The position numbers were made by a program, and so were the translations under genes. Under the pieces are notes generated by a model, which saw only the letters and a program-made list of their open reading frames with translations, was not told the origin of the DNA and did no database searches. From assembly GCA_031430015.1 (NCBI GenBank), contig JANPAR010000357.1, forward strand, positions 1-33,473: a stretch of DNA of 33,473 bases, in the 5' to 3' direction. This document shows positions 6,333-15,080 of the stretch, one piece after another (position 1 is the stretch's first letter; each line of letters begins with the position of its first letter). Source of the DNA: CANJDH01 sp031430015. Its GTDB lineage: Bacteria; Pseudomonadota; Gammaproteobacteria; Burkholderiales; JAEUOS01.

Positions 6333-7532
6333 CTACTCCAGCGTCAGCTCCACCCGCCCCGGCAGCGCACTGCGCAGCGCCGCATGCAGGTAGCAGGTGT
6401 TCTCTGCTACTTCGAGCAGGTTTTGCATCACTGCATCAGGTTCTTCCGCATGCAAAAACACGTGGGTATCGACCGGCTCCAGCCCGCCCCTGAGCGAGCC
6501 ATCGGCCGCGTTGCCCGCGAGCGTGAATGGCAGGGTTTGCACAAAGCGAATGGCGCGCACTGCGTGCTTGCGGTGCTCGATGTAGCGGGTGAACTGCGTC
6601 ATGTAGCAGAACGCGATGCCGGCGGCGATGCAGGCAAGGCCCGAAGGTGCTTCGCTGTGCGCCGCACGTTCATCACAGGTGATGCGAAAGGCATTGCCGA
6701 CGCGCGGCGTGACGGTGGTGGCGGCCACGCCCGCAGCATCGCTCAGCACGCTCTCGCCTGGAATCGTAATCGGGAAGCGCCCTTCGGGCGCGAACAGCGG
6801 CACCGGGCCGGGCGGCATCGCACGCGCCATCGCTTCGACCGCTACATGGGGTGAGGCCCCGCCTGTTAGCGGTGCCAGCGGCGCGGGCGCTGCGGCATGG
6901 GCCTTGAACGGGTCTTGCTGGTCTGCGCCGGTGGAGGCGGCAACCCGCGTCACCGGGCAGCGCCGCCCGTTGACATAGAGCGCAAAAGTATTGCGCTGCA
7001 CCTCGGCCATCAGCGCATGGGCGGGTGATGCGGCGAGCGCGGCATCGAGCACCTGCTGCACCGCTGCTTGCGGCGCACTCGAACGCGCGCGCACGTTGAC
7101 GGTGACGGCTTCGGCGCTGCCTTCACCGGTGCCTTTGAAGAACGAACCGTTGAACGCGTAATGATTGTTGAGCGTGATGCCGTCGATGGCCAGCGGTACG
7201 CCGCGCGCACGCGCAATCACCAGCGCGCGATTGACAAAATCAGCATGCAGCCCGGCATTGAAAAACGCCAGCGGGAAGGGCGCGAGGTCGGTGCCTTTGA
7301 GAATCGCGCCTTCATCACTGGTCAGGCGCCACACGTCTCCGCCCGCGCCTTCTTCGACCGTCACTTCTTTCTGGTGGCCCCACATGGTGCGTGCTTCGAC
7401 GCGAAACACATCGCGGGCGGGCGCTGCGGCGTCACTGCCGGCGCTGCGGCCAGCCACTGTGGCCGCACGTGTGCCGTGTTTGACCTTGAAGCCGAGCGGG
7501 TAGCCCGCGCCGTCGATGCGATCTGTGTTCAT
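6333..7532 (-). CDS. OsmC family protein, apparently two OsmC-like halves
   Basis: Protein of 399 aa. OsmC proteins are thiol peroxidases or related hydrolases. I chose the ATG at 7532 (GAGGA about 6 bases upstream) because the frame extending to 7856 runs into the neighbouring gene. The C-terminal half (about 260-399) has the OsmC pattern with EAPSGLACIAAGIAFCYMTQ, including a Cys at the expected helix position. The N-terminal half (about 30-190) has a parallel pattern, LAPFPLAFFNAGLHADFV, but no Cys there. This suggests an internal duplication with one active half. It lies downstream of glutaryl-CoA dehydrogenase on the same strand, 137 bp away, so co-transcription is possible. Substrate unknown. 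Confidence 0.8.
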   Translation of the reverse strand: MNTDRIDGAGYPLGFKVKHGTRAATVAGRSAGSDAAAPARDVFRVEARTMWGHQKEVTVEEGAGGDVWRLTSDEGAILKGTDLAPFPLAFFNAGLHADFVNRALVIARARGVPLAIDGITLNNHYAFNGSFFKGTGEGSAEAVTVNVRARSSAPQAAVQQVLDAALAASPAHALMAEVQRNTFALYVNGRRCPVTRVAASTGADQQDPFKAHAAAPAPLAPLTGGASPHVAVEAMARAMPPGPVPLFAPEGRFPITIPGESVLSDAAGVAATTVTPRVGNAFRITCDERAAHSEAPSGLACIAAGIAFCYMTQFTRYIEHRKHAVRAIRFVQTLPFTLAGNAADGSLRGGLEPVDTHVFLHAEEPDAVMQNLLEVAENTCYLHAALRSALPGRVELTLE

Positions 7533-7669
7533 GCTGGTCCTCGCAAGAGCGTGGCGCCGGAATGGCGCAGGAGAGGACTGGGCAGCTTTGCGCAATGCAG
7601 GAGTCTGCCCAATCAGCCGGTCATCGTAACGCGGAATGCTGCCTACGCACAGCGAGTGACTGAAACGAT

Positions 7670-8854
7670 TTACTGAAACGCCGCGATCCCGGTAATCGCA
7701 CGGCCCAGAATCAGCGCGTGAATGTCGTGCGTGCCTTCGTAGGTGTTGACGACTTCGAGATTGACCATGTGGCGCACCACGCCAAACTCGTCGCTGATGC
7801 CATTGCCGCCGAGCATGTCGCGCGCCGTGCGGGCGATGTCGAGCGACTTGCCGCAACTATTGCGCTTGATGATGGAGGTAGCCTCGACTGACGCGGTGCC
7901 GGCATCTTTCATGCGACCGAGTTGCAGGCAGCTTTGCAGGCCGAGCGTGATCTCGGTGAGCATGTCGGCAAGCTTCTTTTGAATCAGTTGATTGGCCGCC
8001 AGCGGCCGGCCAAACTGCTGGCGGTCGAGCGTGTACTGGCGCGCACGGTGAAAGCAGTCTTCCGCCGCGCCAAGCGCGCCCCAGGCGATGCCGAAGCGCG
8101 CGCTGTTGAGGCAAGTGAACGGACCTTTGAGGCCGCGCACTTCTGGAAAGGCGTTTTCCTCGGGGCAGAACACCTCGTCCATCACGATCTCGCCGGTGAT
8201 CGAGGCACGCAGGCCAAACTTGCCGTGGATCGCCGGGGCGCTCAAACCCTTCGCACCCTTGTCGAGCACGAAGCCGCGTATCGCGCCTTCATCGTCCTTG
8301 GCCCAGACCACGAACACATCGGCAATCGGACTGTTGCTGATCCACATCTTGGAGCCGGTGAGCGCGTAGCCGCCCGGCACTTTCCGCGCGCGCGTGATCA
8401 TGCTGCCCGGGTCGGAGCCGTGGTTGGGCTCGGTCAGGCCGAAGCAGCCGATCCATTCTCCGCTCGCAAGCTTCGGCAGATACTTCTGCTTCGTTGCCTC
8501 GTTGCCGAAGGCGTCTATCGGCACGATCACCAGCGAGGACTGCACGCTCATCATCGAGCGGTAGCCGGAATCGACGCGCTCGACTTCGCGCGCGATGAGG
8601 CCGTAGCTGACGTAGTTGAGACCGGTACCGCCATAGACTTCGGGAATCGTCGGCCCCAGCAAACCGATCTCGCCCATCTCGCGGAAGATGGCCGGGTCGG
8701 TTTTCTCATGACGGAAGGCGTCCTGCACGCGCGGCGCGAGCCGCTCCTGGCAGTAGGTGTGCGCCGCGTCGCGGATCGCGCGCTCGTCGGCGGAGAGCTG
8801 ACCGTCAAGCGCCAGCGGGTCAGTCCAGTCGAAGGAGGCGTGTGAAGTAGCCAT
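7670..8854 (-). CDS. gcdH: Glutaryl-CoA dehydrogenase
   Basis: FAD-dependent oxidative decarboxylation of glutaryl-CoA to crotonyl-CoA and CO2, the last dedicated step of lysine, tryptophan and benzoyl-CoA/pimeloyl-CoA breakdown. The protein is 394 aa, full length. GYRSMMSVQSSLV carries Arg99, matching the Arg that binds the glutaryl carboxylate in human GCDH (Arg94). NTYEGTHDIHALILGRAITG carries the catalytic base Glu373 (human Glu370). LTEPNHGSDP and MWISNSPIADVF are flavin-domain motifs. It belongs to the same-strand block with badHI, consistent with a ring-cleavage route passing through pimeloyl-CoA and glutaryl-CoA. The ribosome site before the ATG is weak. Glu and Arg support the name well. 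Confidence 0.95.
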   Translation of the reverse strand: MATSHASFDWTDPLALDGQLSADERAIRDAAHTYCQERLAPRVQDAFRHEKTDPAIFREMGEIGLLGPTIPEVYGGTGLNYVSYGLIAREVERVDSGYRSMMSVQSSLVIVPIDAFGNEATKQKYLPKLASGEWIGCFGLTEPNHGSDPGSMITRARKVPGGYALTGSKMWISNSPIADVFVVWAKDDEGAIRGFVLDKGAKGLSAPAIHGKFGLRASITGEIVMDEVFCPEENAFPEVRGLKGPFTCLNSARFGIAWGALGAAEDCFHRARQYTLDRQQFGRPLAANQLIQKKLADMLTEITLGLQSCLQLGRMKDAGTASVEATSIIKRNSCGKSLDIARTARDMLGGNGISDEFGVVRHMVNLEVVNTYEGTHDIHALILGRAITGIAAFQ

Positions 8855-8934
8855 GTGATATTCCGGTGATTGAGGGTTGCGTAGCGCAGTACAAATGATG
8901 GGACTCGATCGAAGCGGTCACGTGCATGGATACC

Positions 8935-8949
8935 GCCCGCCGCGCGGGC
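8935..8949. repeat. Perfect inverted repeat between the two acyl-CoA dehydrogenase genes
   Basis: GCCCGC-CGC-GCGGGC could form a 6-bp stem in the transcript. There is no T-run after it on the minus strand, so it may be an RNA processing or stability hairpin rather than a Rho-independent terminator. Confidence 0.55.
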
Positions 8950-8960
8950 ATATGAAGCAT

Positions 8961-8992
8961 TGCGTGGGCTTGTAGATCACTGCGTGGGTTTG
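8961..8992. repeat. Direct repeat TGCGTGGGYTTG, 20-bp spacing
   Basis: TGCGTGGGCTTG (8961-8972) and TGCGTGGGTTTG (8981-8992) match at 11 of 12 bases and are spaced 20 bp start to start, about two helical turns. They lie just after the stop of the upstream dehydrogenase gene (minus-strand sense). They could be a regulator site or chance. Confidence 0.45.
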
Positions 8993-8996
8993 CCGG

Positions 8997-10169
8997 TCAG
9001 ATACGGCCCATGAGTTCACGGCCGATGATCAGTTGCTGAATCTGCGTCGTGCCTTCGTACAGGCGCAGCAAACGCACGTCACGGTAAAAGCGTTCGACCG
9101 GATACTCGTTGATATAGCCGGCGCCGCCATGAATCTGTACCCCACGGTCGGCGACGCGGCCCACCATCTCGGTGCAGAACAGCTTGCAGCACGAGGCACG
9201 CATGCTGACATCGGCGTCCTTGCTGCCCGCCGGCTTGGCGTCGTAGCGCAGAGCGCAGTCCTGCACCATGCTCCAGCCGGCGTACAACTCGGCTTGGCTG
9301 TCAGCGATCATCGCCTGCACCAGTTGAAAATCACCGATGCGCTGACCGAACTGTTTGCGCTCCTGCGCATAGGCCAGCGCTTCATTGAGGATGCGCTGGG
9401 CCATGCCGCACGCCACGGCCGAGATGTGCAGGCGGCCACGATCCAACACCTTCATCGCCGTTTTGAAACCCCGGCCCGCCACGCCACCGATGATGGCCGA
9501 GGCCGGCACGCGCACGTTATCGAGGTTGACATCGCAGGTTTTGGTGCCGCGCTGGCCCATCTTTTTGTCGGGCTGGCCAAGCGTCAGACCCCTGGCATCA
9601 GCCGGCACGATGAAGGCCGAGATGCCGCCAGCGCCAGCGCCACCAGTGCGCGCCATCAGCGTAAAGGCGCCGGCGCGCGGGGCGTTGGTGATGAAACGCT
9701 TGCTCCCGTTGAGGAGGTAGCTGCCGCCATCGGCTGAATCTTCAAACTGCGCGCGCGTCTTGAGCGCCGCCGAGTCCGAGCCGGCGTCGGGCTCGGTGAG
9801 GGCAAACGACATGATCAGATCACCGCTGGCTACCTTGGGCAGGAGCGATTGCTTCTGCTCCTCAGTGCCATCCATCAGGATGCCTTGAGAGCCGATGCCA
9901 ACGTTGGTGCCGAACACCGAACGGAACGCGAGCGCGGTGTGGCCCAGTTCATAGGCCGCGCCGCACTCCTGCGCCATCGACAGGCCGATGCCACCGTACT
10001 GCTCGGGGATGCTCAGGCCGAACAGCCCCATGTCCTTCATGTCCTGCACGATGGCAGCTGGCACCTCGTCGTGTTCTTCGACGGTGTGTTCGGCCGGAAT
10101 CAAACGCTCGCGCACAAAGCGCTGAATTGTGGCGAGCAGAAGGTCGAAGGATTCAGAGTCGAGGGCCAT
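8997..10169 (-). CDS. Acyl-CoA dehydrogenase
   Basis: FAD-dependent acyl-CoA dehydrogenase of 390 aa, which introduces an alpha-beta double bond and passes electrons to ETF. LTEPDAGSDSAAL and RFITNAPRAGAF are the flavin-domain motifs. LYEGTTQIQQLIIGRELMGR ends the protein and carries the probable catalytic base Glu372, the short/medium-chain type position. It lies 22 bp downstream of the Bug binding-protein gene and is followed by gcdH. With badHI in the same block, a role as cyclohexanecarboxyl-CoA or pimeloyl-CoA dehydrogenase is a reasonable inference, but the sequence alone does not fix the substrate. The ribosome site is weak. Confidence 0.93.
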   Translation of the reverse strand: MALDSESFDLLLATIQRFVRERLIPAEHTVEEHDEVPAAIVQDMKDMGLFGLSIPEQYGGIGLSMAQECGAAYELGHTALAFRSVFGTNVGIGSQGILMDGTEEQKQSLLPKVASGDLIMSFALTEPDAGSDSAALKTRAQFEDSADGGSYLLNGSKRFITNAPRAGAFTLMARTGGAGAGGISAFIVPADARGLTLGQPDKKMGQRGTKTCDVNLDNVRVPASAIIGGVAGRGFKTAMKVLDRGRLHISAVACGMAQRILNEALAYAQERKQFGQRIGDFQLVQAMIADSQAELYAGWSMVQDCALRYDAKPAGSKDADVSMRASCCKLFCTEMVGRVADRGVQIHGGAGYINEYPVERFYRDVRLLRLYEGTTQIQQLIIGRELMGRI

Positions 10170-10191
10170 GGCGCGTATGCTCAGATCAGAT

Positions 10192-11205
10192 TTACTCGAC
10201 GACGATGTTGCGCTCTTTGATGAGCGAGGAGAGCATCTTGCCTTCGTCGGTCAGCAGGGTGCGAAACGCCGCCGCTTCCACCGGGGCCGGGTCTGCACCG
10301 AGGGTGTTGAAGCGCTCCTTGGTATTGGCCGCTGCCAGCGCCTTGTTCAGTTCGCGCGTCAGGCGTTCAGTGATCGCTGCCGGCGTGTTGTTCGGTGCCC
10401 AGACGCCAAACCAGATGTCCAGGCTGGCGTTTTTGATGCCAAGGTCGGCATAGGTGGGGGCGTTGGGGAAGAAGGGCGACTTACGGTCACTGGCCACGGC
10501 CAACAGCTTGACCTTGCCGCTCCGGATGTGCGGGAAGGCGATGCCCGGATCGAGCACGAAGTCGGCTTGCCCGGCCATCACGTCCTGCAAGGCAGGAGCG
10601 GAGCCTCGATAAGGGATGTGGGTGATGAAGGTGCCGGTGCTTTGCTTGAACAATTCGCCGGCGAGGTGGGGCGGCGTGGCGGTGCCCGAAGACGCGTAGT
10701 TCAACTTGCCGGGCTGTGACTTGGCCAGGGTGATGAGTTCCTTGACGTCTTTGACGTCGAGCGTGGGCCGCGCGACCACATACATCTGCATGCGCCCGAT
10801 GCCCATCACCGGCGCGAGGTCGCGCGCGGGGTGCACGTTGAACTTGAATAGATAAGGATTGGCGGTCTCAACCGAGGTCGGGGCGACGAGAAAGGTGTAG
10901 CCATAAGGGTTGGCCTTGGCGACATCGCCGACGCTGATGTTGCCACTCGCGCCGGGCTTGTTATCGACCAGGAAGGTTTGGCCGAGTGACTCGGTGAGTG
11001 ACTGTGCCAGCACACGCGCCATCACGTCAGTGCCGCCGCCGGGGGCAAAGCCCACCACGAGGCGCACGGGCTTGGTCGGCCAGGCTGCGGGCTGGCTCGC
11101 CGCCGGCAAGGCCGAGGCTGCGAGAGTCGCCGCAGCAGCAAGCGTAAGGCTGCGGCGCGCTGCGCAATGGATAAAGCGAAGAGAGTTATTGGTTGTCGGT
11201 TTCAT
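10192..11205 (-). CDS. Bug-type tripartite tricarboxylate transporter substrate-binding protein
   Basis: Periplasmic solute-binding protein of 337 aa, TctC/Bug family. I chose the ATG at 11205, with GGAGA about 7 bases upstream, because it gives a good signal peptide (RRSLTLAAAATLAASALPAASQ) followed directly by the mature start AAWPTKPVRLVVGFAPGGG. A start at 11316 would add about 37 unrelated residues. The PGGGTDVMAR and YRGSAPALQDVMAG segments are hallmark ligand-loop motifs. No TctA/TctB membrane genes are adjacent, as is usual for orphan Bug proteins in Burkholderiales. Placed between the acyl-CoA synthetase and dehydrogenase genes, it probably captures the organic acid this cluster degrades. 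Confidence 0.93.
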   Translation of the reverse strand: MKPTTNNSLRFIHCAARRSLTLAAAATLAASALPAASQPAAWPTKPVRLVVGFAPGGGTDVMARVLAQSLTESLGQTFLVDNKPGASGNISVGDVAKANPYGYTFLVAPTSVETANPYLFKFNVHPARDLAPVMGIGRMQMYVVARPTLDVKDVKELITLAKSQPGKLNYASSGTATPPHLAGELFKQSTGTFITHIPYRGSAPALQDVMAGQADFVLDPGIAFPHIRSGKVKLLAVASDRKSPFFPNAPTYADLGIKNASLDIWFGVWAPNNTPAAITERLTRELNKALAAANTKERFNTLGADPAPVEAAAFRTLLTDEGKMLSSLIKERNIVVE

Positions 11206-11252
11206 GTTTGTCTCCAAAGGTGATGCATACGACCGGCCAGCAAGCCTTGATT

Positions 11253-11277
11253 CACTCGCCAGCCGGTGGCGCGAGTG
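11253..11277. repeat. Inverted repeat CACTCGC/GCGAGTG in the ligase-Bug spacer
   Basis: A 7-bp perfect inverted repeat (11253-11259 and 11271-11277) with an 11-bp spacer lies in the 127-bp gap upstream of the Bug gene. It could be an operator or a leader hairpin; there is no T-run. Confidence 0.45.
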
Positions 11278-11332
11278 GGCAGATGAAGCAAATGCAATGG
11301 CGTCATGCGGGGCCAAGGGTCAACTCCAGGGT

Positions 11333-13330
11333 TCATACCGGACGTGCTGTGCGGATCGCCTGCACGGCCTCGGGGTTGACCAAGGTGCTCAGATCGCCCG
11401 GCTCTTCGCCGAGCCAGGCGGCGCGCACCACGCGGCGCATCACCTTCATGTTGCGGGTGCGCGGCAGGTCGGCAACGAAGACCACGCCGGCCGGGCGGAA
11501 CGCGCCGCCCAGGCCGGCCACGACGGCGGCAGAAAGTGCTTTGACCGCAAAGGGGTGATCGATGCCCGGCCGGCCGACGCACACGCACAGCACGGCCGTG
11601 CCCTTGATCGCATCGGGAATACCGATCACGGCGGTATCGGTCAAGAGGCCGGTGGCCATCAGCAGCGCCTCAATTTCGGCGGGGCCGGTGCGCTTGCCGG
11701 CAATCTTGAGCGTGTCATCGGAGCGCCCATGCACGTACCACATGCCATCGGCATCGCGGCTGGCGAAGTCGCCATGCACCCAGAGGTTGGGCAGGCGCGA
11801 CCAATAGCTCGCCAGATAGCGCTCGCGGTCGTGCCACAGCCCGCGTGTGAGGCCGATGGTGGGTGTGCGCATCACTAGCTCGCCAGTGACACCGGTATCG
11901 ACAGAGGCGCCATCGGCATCGACTACATCAGCACCGGTGCCGGGCACCGGCCCGGCGAACGCACAGGGCTTGAGCGGATGAATCACGGTGCCGGTGAGGA
12001 TGCCGCCCATCTCGGTGCCGCCGGAAAAATTGAGCAGGGGCACGCGGCTCCCGCCGATGCGCTCGAAGGTCCAGTGCCAGGCTTCGGGCGTCCACACTTC
12101 ACCTGTAGAGACCATCACACGCAGGCTGGAGAGGTCGCGCGCGGCGAGCGTGGCTTCGGGCAGCGCCATGGACAGGCGCGCCACAGTTGGCGCGAGGCCG
12201 AGGTAAGTGACGCGATGACGCTCGACCAGCCGCCACAGGCGATCCGGCTCCGGGTAATTGGGTGCGCCTTCAGCCAGCACCACCGTGGCACCGGTGAGCA
12301 GGCCGCCGAACACCAGCATCGGCCCCACCAGCCAGCCCATGTCCGACATCCACAAAAAGCGGTCGGTGGCTTTCAAGTCCATGCAGATCGATAAATCCAG
12401 CGCGGTCTTGACCGGGAAGCCGCAATGCGAATGCACCACGCCTTTCGGTTTGCCGCTGGTGCCCGAGGTGAAGACCAGGAGGAAAGGATCATCGGCCGGC
12501 ATCGCTTGTGTCGGCACGGCAGCCACATCGTCGGGCGCACCCGCAGTGAGTTCGTGCCACCAGTGATCGCGCCCGGCCTGCCACGCGTGCGGTGCAGCCA
12601 GGTGATGCAGCACCACAACGTGTTGCACACCTGGGCATTGGGTGAGCGCCTCATCGACGACGGTTTTTGCGCCGACTGGCTTGCCACGGCGCAGTGAGCC
12701 GTCAACAGTGATGACCGCCTTGGCGTGGCCATCGTTGAGGCGCTGCGTGATCGCATCGGCACCGAAGCCCGAGAACATCGGCAGGACGATGCCGCCGATC
12801 TTGGCGACCGCCAGCATCGCTGCCGCAGCATGCGGAAGATTGGGCAGATACATGCCGACCACGTCGCCCTGAACGAGACCAATGCGCTTGAGACCCCAGG
12901 CAAGCTGACAGGTTTCGCGGTCCAGATCGGCGAAGGTCCAGGTTGAGGTGCTGCCGTCCTCGCCTTCCCAGATCAGCGCTGGTTGATCGTAACGCGCCGT
13001 GCCGCGATGCCGGTCGAGGCAATTGAGTACCACGTTGGTTACGCCGCCCACGCACCAGTGCGCGAAGGGTGCACCATCGCCCAGGTCGAGCACGCACTCG
13101 TAGGGTTGCAGGAAGCGGTAGTCGAGAAAGCGAATCAGTGCATCGTGGAACCACGCCGGGTCTTGATTGGCGCGTGCGTTGAGCGCCTCGAAGTTGCTCA
13201 GCGCCGAGCCGCTTACCCCCAAGCTGCCCACCCCGAGCGAGCGCATGAAGCGCGTGAGGTTCGCGCCCTCCACCGTGGCTGCGTCCGGCCGCCACACTAC
13301 TCCGTCCTGCTGATCGAGATCGGTCTGCAT
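11333..13330 (-). CDS. Acyl-CoA synthetase (AMP-forming), acetoacetyl-CoA synthetase-like
   Basis: ANL-superfamily ligase of 665 aa that activates a carboxylate with ATP and CoA. The length and an N-terminal cap (about 45-110, LDYRFLQPYECVLDLGDG) match the acetyl-/acetoacetyl-CoA synthetase branch. P-loop FTSGTSGKPKGVVHSH is intact, GGTEMGG is the A5-type motif, and RTRNMKVMRR near the C-terminus supplies the adenylation Lys in a less common context (NMK for SGK). The ATG at 13330 has GGAG 8 bases upstream; an extension to 13450 would overlap badI. It sits 70 bp after badI on the same strand, so I infer it activates the alicyclic or dicarboxylic acid handled by this cluster. Acetoacetate is the alternative substrate. 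Confidence 0.88.
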   Translation of the reverse strand: MQTDLDQQDGVVWRPDAATVEGANLTRFMRSLGVGSLGVSGSALSNFEALNARANQDPAWFHDALIRFLDYRFLQPYECVLDLGDGAPFAHWCVGGVTNVVLNCLDRHRGTARYDQPALIWEGEDGSTSTWTFADLDRETCQLAWGLKRIGLVQGDVVGMYLPNLPHAAAAMLAVAKIGGIVLPMFSGFGADAITQRLNDGHAKAVITVDGSLRRGKPVGAKTVVDEALTQCPGVQHVVVLHHLAAPHAWQAGRDHWWHELTAGAPDDVAAVPTQAMPADDPFLLVFTSGTSGKPKGVVHSHCGFPVKTALDLSICMDLKATDRFLWMSDMGWLVGPMLVFGGLLTGATVVLAEGAPNYPEPDRLWRLVERHRVTYLGLAPTVARLSMALPEATLAARDLSSLRVMVSTGEVWTPEAWHWTFERIGGSRVPLLNFSGGTEMGGILTGTVIHPLKPCAFAGPVPGTGADVVDADGASVDTGVTGELVMRTPTIGLTRGLWHDRERYLASYWSRLPNLWVHGDFASRDADGMWYVHGRSDDTLKIAGKRTGPAEIEALLMATGLLTDTAVIGIPDAIKGTAVLCVCVGRPGIDHPFAVKALSAAVVAGLGGAFRPAGVVFVADLPRTRNMKVMRRVVRAAWLGEEPGDLSTLVNPEAVQAIRTARPV

Positions 13331-13400
13331 CGTTTGCACTCCGCGCGAGAGAGGGCGGTATGGGGGGACAGGTGAGAGCTCGCCGTGATGCGGCGGCTGA

Positions 13401-14183
13401 TTACTTCGCGTATTTGCGGAACTCGGGCTTGCGCTTCTCTTTGAGCGCATTGACGCCCTCGCGCGACTCTTCGGTGTCGTAGTAGAGCTTCAATGCGTAC
13501 ATGCCCATGCCAGCGATGCCGGCCTGATGTGCCGTGTCCATGTTGAAGCTGCGCTTGGCGATGGCGATGGCAGTCGGGCTGCGCTCGCAGATGGTCTCGG
13601 CCCACTCCTGCACGGTGGCATCGAGCTGCTCTGGCGGCACACAGATGTTGGCCAGGCCCATGGCGACGGCTTCGGCGCCCGAGTAGCGCTTGTTGAGATA
13701 CCAGATTTCGCGCGCCTTTTTCTCGCCGACCACGCGTGCGAGAAAAGCGGTGCCATAGCCCGGATCGACCGAACCCATCTTCGGGCCTACCTGGCCGAAG
13801 ATGGCTTTTTCGGAGCAGATCGTCAGGTCGCAAATCGTGCACAGCACATTGCCGCCGCCGATGGCGAAGCCCTGCACGCGCGCGATCACTGGCTTGGGCA
13901 CATTGCGGATCGTATCGTGCAACTCTTCCATCGGCAGGCCGATGGTGCCGCGCCCGTCGTAGTTGCCGTCGTGCGCCGACTGGTCACCACCGGTGCAGAA
14001 CGCTTTCTCGCCCGCGCCAGCCAGCACGATGGCACCGATGCTCTTGTCGTAGCCGGCCTTGTTGAGCGCCTTGATGAGTTCGTCGCAGGTGGTGCCGCGA
14101 AAGGCGTTCAGCTTGTCGGGCCGGTTAATGGTGATCCAGGCCACGCCATTGCGATTCTCGTACAGGATGTCTTCAAATTTCAT
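13401..14183 (-). CDS. badI: 2-ketocyclohexanecarboxyl-CoA hydrolase
   Basis: Crotonase-fold ring-opening enzyme that hydrolyses 2-ketocyclohexane-1-carboxyl-CoA to pimelyl-CoA, as known from Rhodopseudomonas palustris BadI. The protein is 260 aa, the same length as I recall for BadI. Highly characteristic stretches are visible: NRPDKLNAFRGTTCDELIKA, FCTGGDQSAHDGNYDGRGT, GPKMGSVDPGYGTAFLARVV, FNMDTAHQAGIAGMGMYALK. These distinguish it from MenB, its closest relative. AAGGAGA precedes the ATG. It starts 11 bp after the badH stop. The match comes from memory of the family, but the motif density makes the call firm. Confidence 0.93.
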   Translation of the reverse strand: MKFEDILYENRNGVAWITINRPDKLNAFRGTTCDELIKALNKAGYDKSIGAIVLAGAGEKAFCTGGDQSAHDGNYDGRGTIGLPMEELHDTIRNVPKPVIARVQGFAIGGGNVLCTICDLTICSEKAIFGQVGPKMGSVDPGYGTAFLARVVGEKKAREIWYLNKRYSGAEAVAMGLANICVPPEQLDATVQEWAETICERSPTAIAIAKRSFNMDTAHQAGIAGMGMYALKLYYDTEESREGVNALKEKRKPEFRKYAK

Positions 14184-14194
14184 GAATAATCTCC

Positions 14195-14962
14195 TTAACC
14201 GTTCATGGTCAAACCGCCGGACACGCTTAGCACCTGTCCGGTGACGTAAGCGGCGTCTTCGCTGGCGAAAAACAGTACCGCGCCGGGCAAATCGCCGGGC
14301 TGGCCGATGCGCCCAAGCGGGATGGCACGTGTGAATGCCTCCATCAGCTTCTCCGGGTTGCCGGCGCCTTGCTTGTAGTCGTCGAACAGCGCCGTGGCGG
14401 TCGGGCCAGGGCAGACCACGTTGACGGTGATGCCGTGGCGCGCATGCTCGCGTGCGATAGTTTTCGAGAACGCGACGAGACCGCCCTTGCAGGCCGCATA
14501 CACCGCCTCACCCGAGGAGCCGACGCGCGCGGCGTCGGACGAAATGTTGACGATGCGGCCCTTCTTGCGCGCCGCCATACCGGGCAGCACGGCATGGTGC
14601 ATGTGCAGCGCGCCGGTGAGGTTGATCGCGATCAGCTTGTCCCACTGCGCCGGCTCGGTCTTGGTGAAGGGCTTGAACACGTCCCAGCCGGCGTTGTTGA
14701 CCAGCACGTCAATGGGGCCGAGTTGCGCTTCGGTGGCGGCTACTGCGGCATTGACGCTGGCACGATCAGTGATGTCGCAGCGAAAAGCCTGAGCCTCACC
14801 GCCTGCGGAGTGGATCGACGCAGCCACTTTTTCAGCCGCGTCGAGGTTCAAGTCGAACACCGCCACGCGCGCGCCCTCAGCGCCAAAGCGCTGGCAGGTT
14901 GCGCCGCCGATGCCGCCGCCGCCGCCGGTGACGACGATGGTTTGATTGTCGAATCGGTTCAT
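14195..14962 (-). CDS. badH: 2-hydroxycyclohexanecarboxyl-CoA dehydrogenase
   Basis: SDR enzyme of 255 aa that oxidises 2-hydroxycyclohexane-1-carboxyl-CoA to the 2-keto ester, the substrate of BadI. The Rossmann motif TGGGGGIGGATC starts at residue 12. The catalytic residues are Ser141/142 in VNISSDAARVGSS, Tyr155 and Lys159 in VYAACK. NNAGWDVFKPFTKTEPAQWD and the C-terminal GQVLSVSGGLTMNG match BadH as I recall it. The start has AAAGGA upstream and is the first gene of the minus-strand block; a good promoter lies at 15002-15031. Order badH-badI and a divergent MarR gene mirror the R. palustris logic. Confidence 0.92.
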   Translation of the reverse strand: MNRFDNQTIVVTGGGGGIGGATCQRFGAEGARVAVFDLNLDAAEKVAASIHSAGGEAQAFRCDITDRASVNAAVAATEAQLGPIDVLVNNAGWDVFKPFTKTEPAQWDKLIAINLTGALHMHHAVLPGMAARKKGRIVNISSDAARVGSSGEAVYAACKGGLVAFSKTIAREHARHGITVNVVCPGPTATALFDDYKQGAGNPEKLMEAFTRAIPLGRIGQPGDLPGAVLFFASEDAAYVTGQVLSVSGGLTMNG

Positions 14963-15001
14963 GGTGAATCCTTTCCGTGTCGAGGTTCAGGGTATGTGGG
15001 A

Positions 15002-15031
15002 ATCATGGCACAAGTCGCTTATTTATGTCAA
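15002..15031 (-). promoter_or_regulatory. Predicted promoter of the badHI operon
   Basis: On the minus strand, a perfect TTGACA (15031-15026) is followed after 18 bp by CATGAT (15007-15002, four of six matches to TATAAT). Transcription would start about 35 bases before the badH ATG. The -35 lies inside the AT-rich inverted repeat, fitting repression or activation by the divergent MarR protein. Confidence 0.6.
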
Positions 15032-15058
15032 TATATTTACTCATATTAAATAAATGAG
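15019..15058. promoter_or_regulatory. AT-rich inverted repeats, candidate BadR operator
   Basis: TTATTTA (15019-15025) and TAAATAA (15047-15053) form a perfect inverted repeat centred at 15036; overlapping it, CTCAT (15040-15044) and ATGAG (15054-15058) form a second. The repeats cover the badHI -35. MarR-family proteins typically bind such palindromes; assignment to the adjacent regulator is inference. Confidence 0.5.
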
Positions 15059-15080
15059 GATTTCGTTGCAAGCACTTTTT

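Noticed and set aside
7922..8845. Open frame on + opposite glutaryl-CoA dehydrogenase
   Set aside because: Shadow of gcdH; composition dominated by Ala, Arg, His and Val without any motif.
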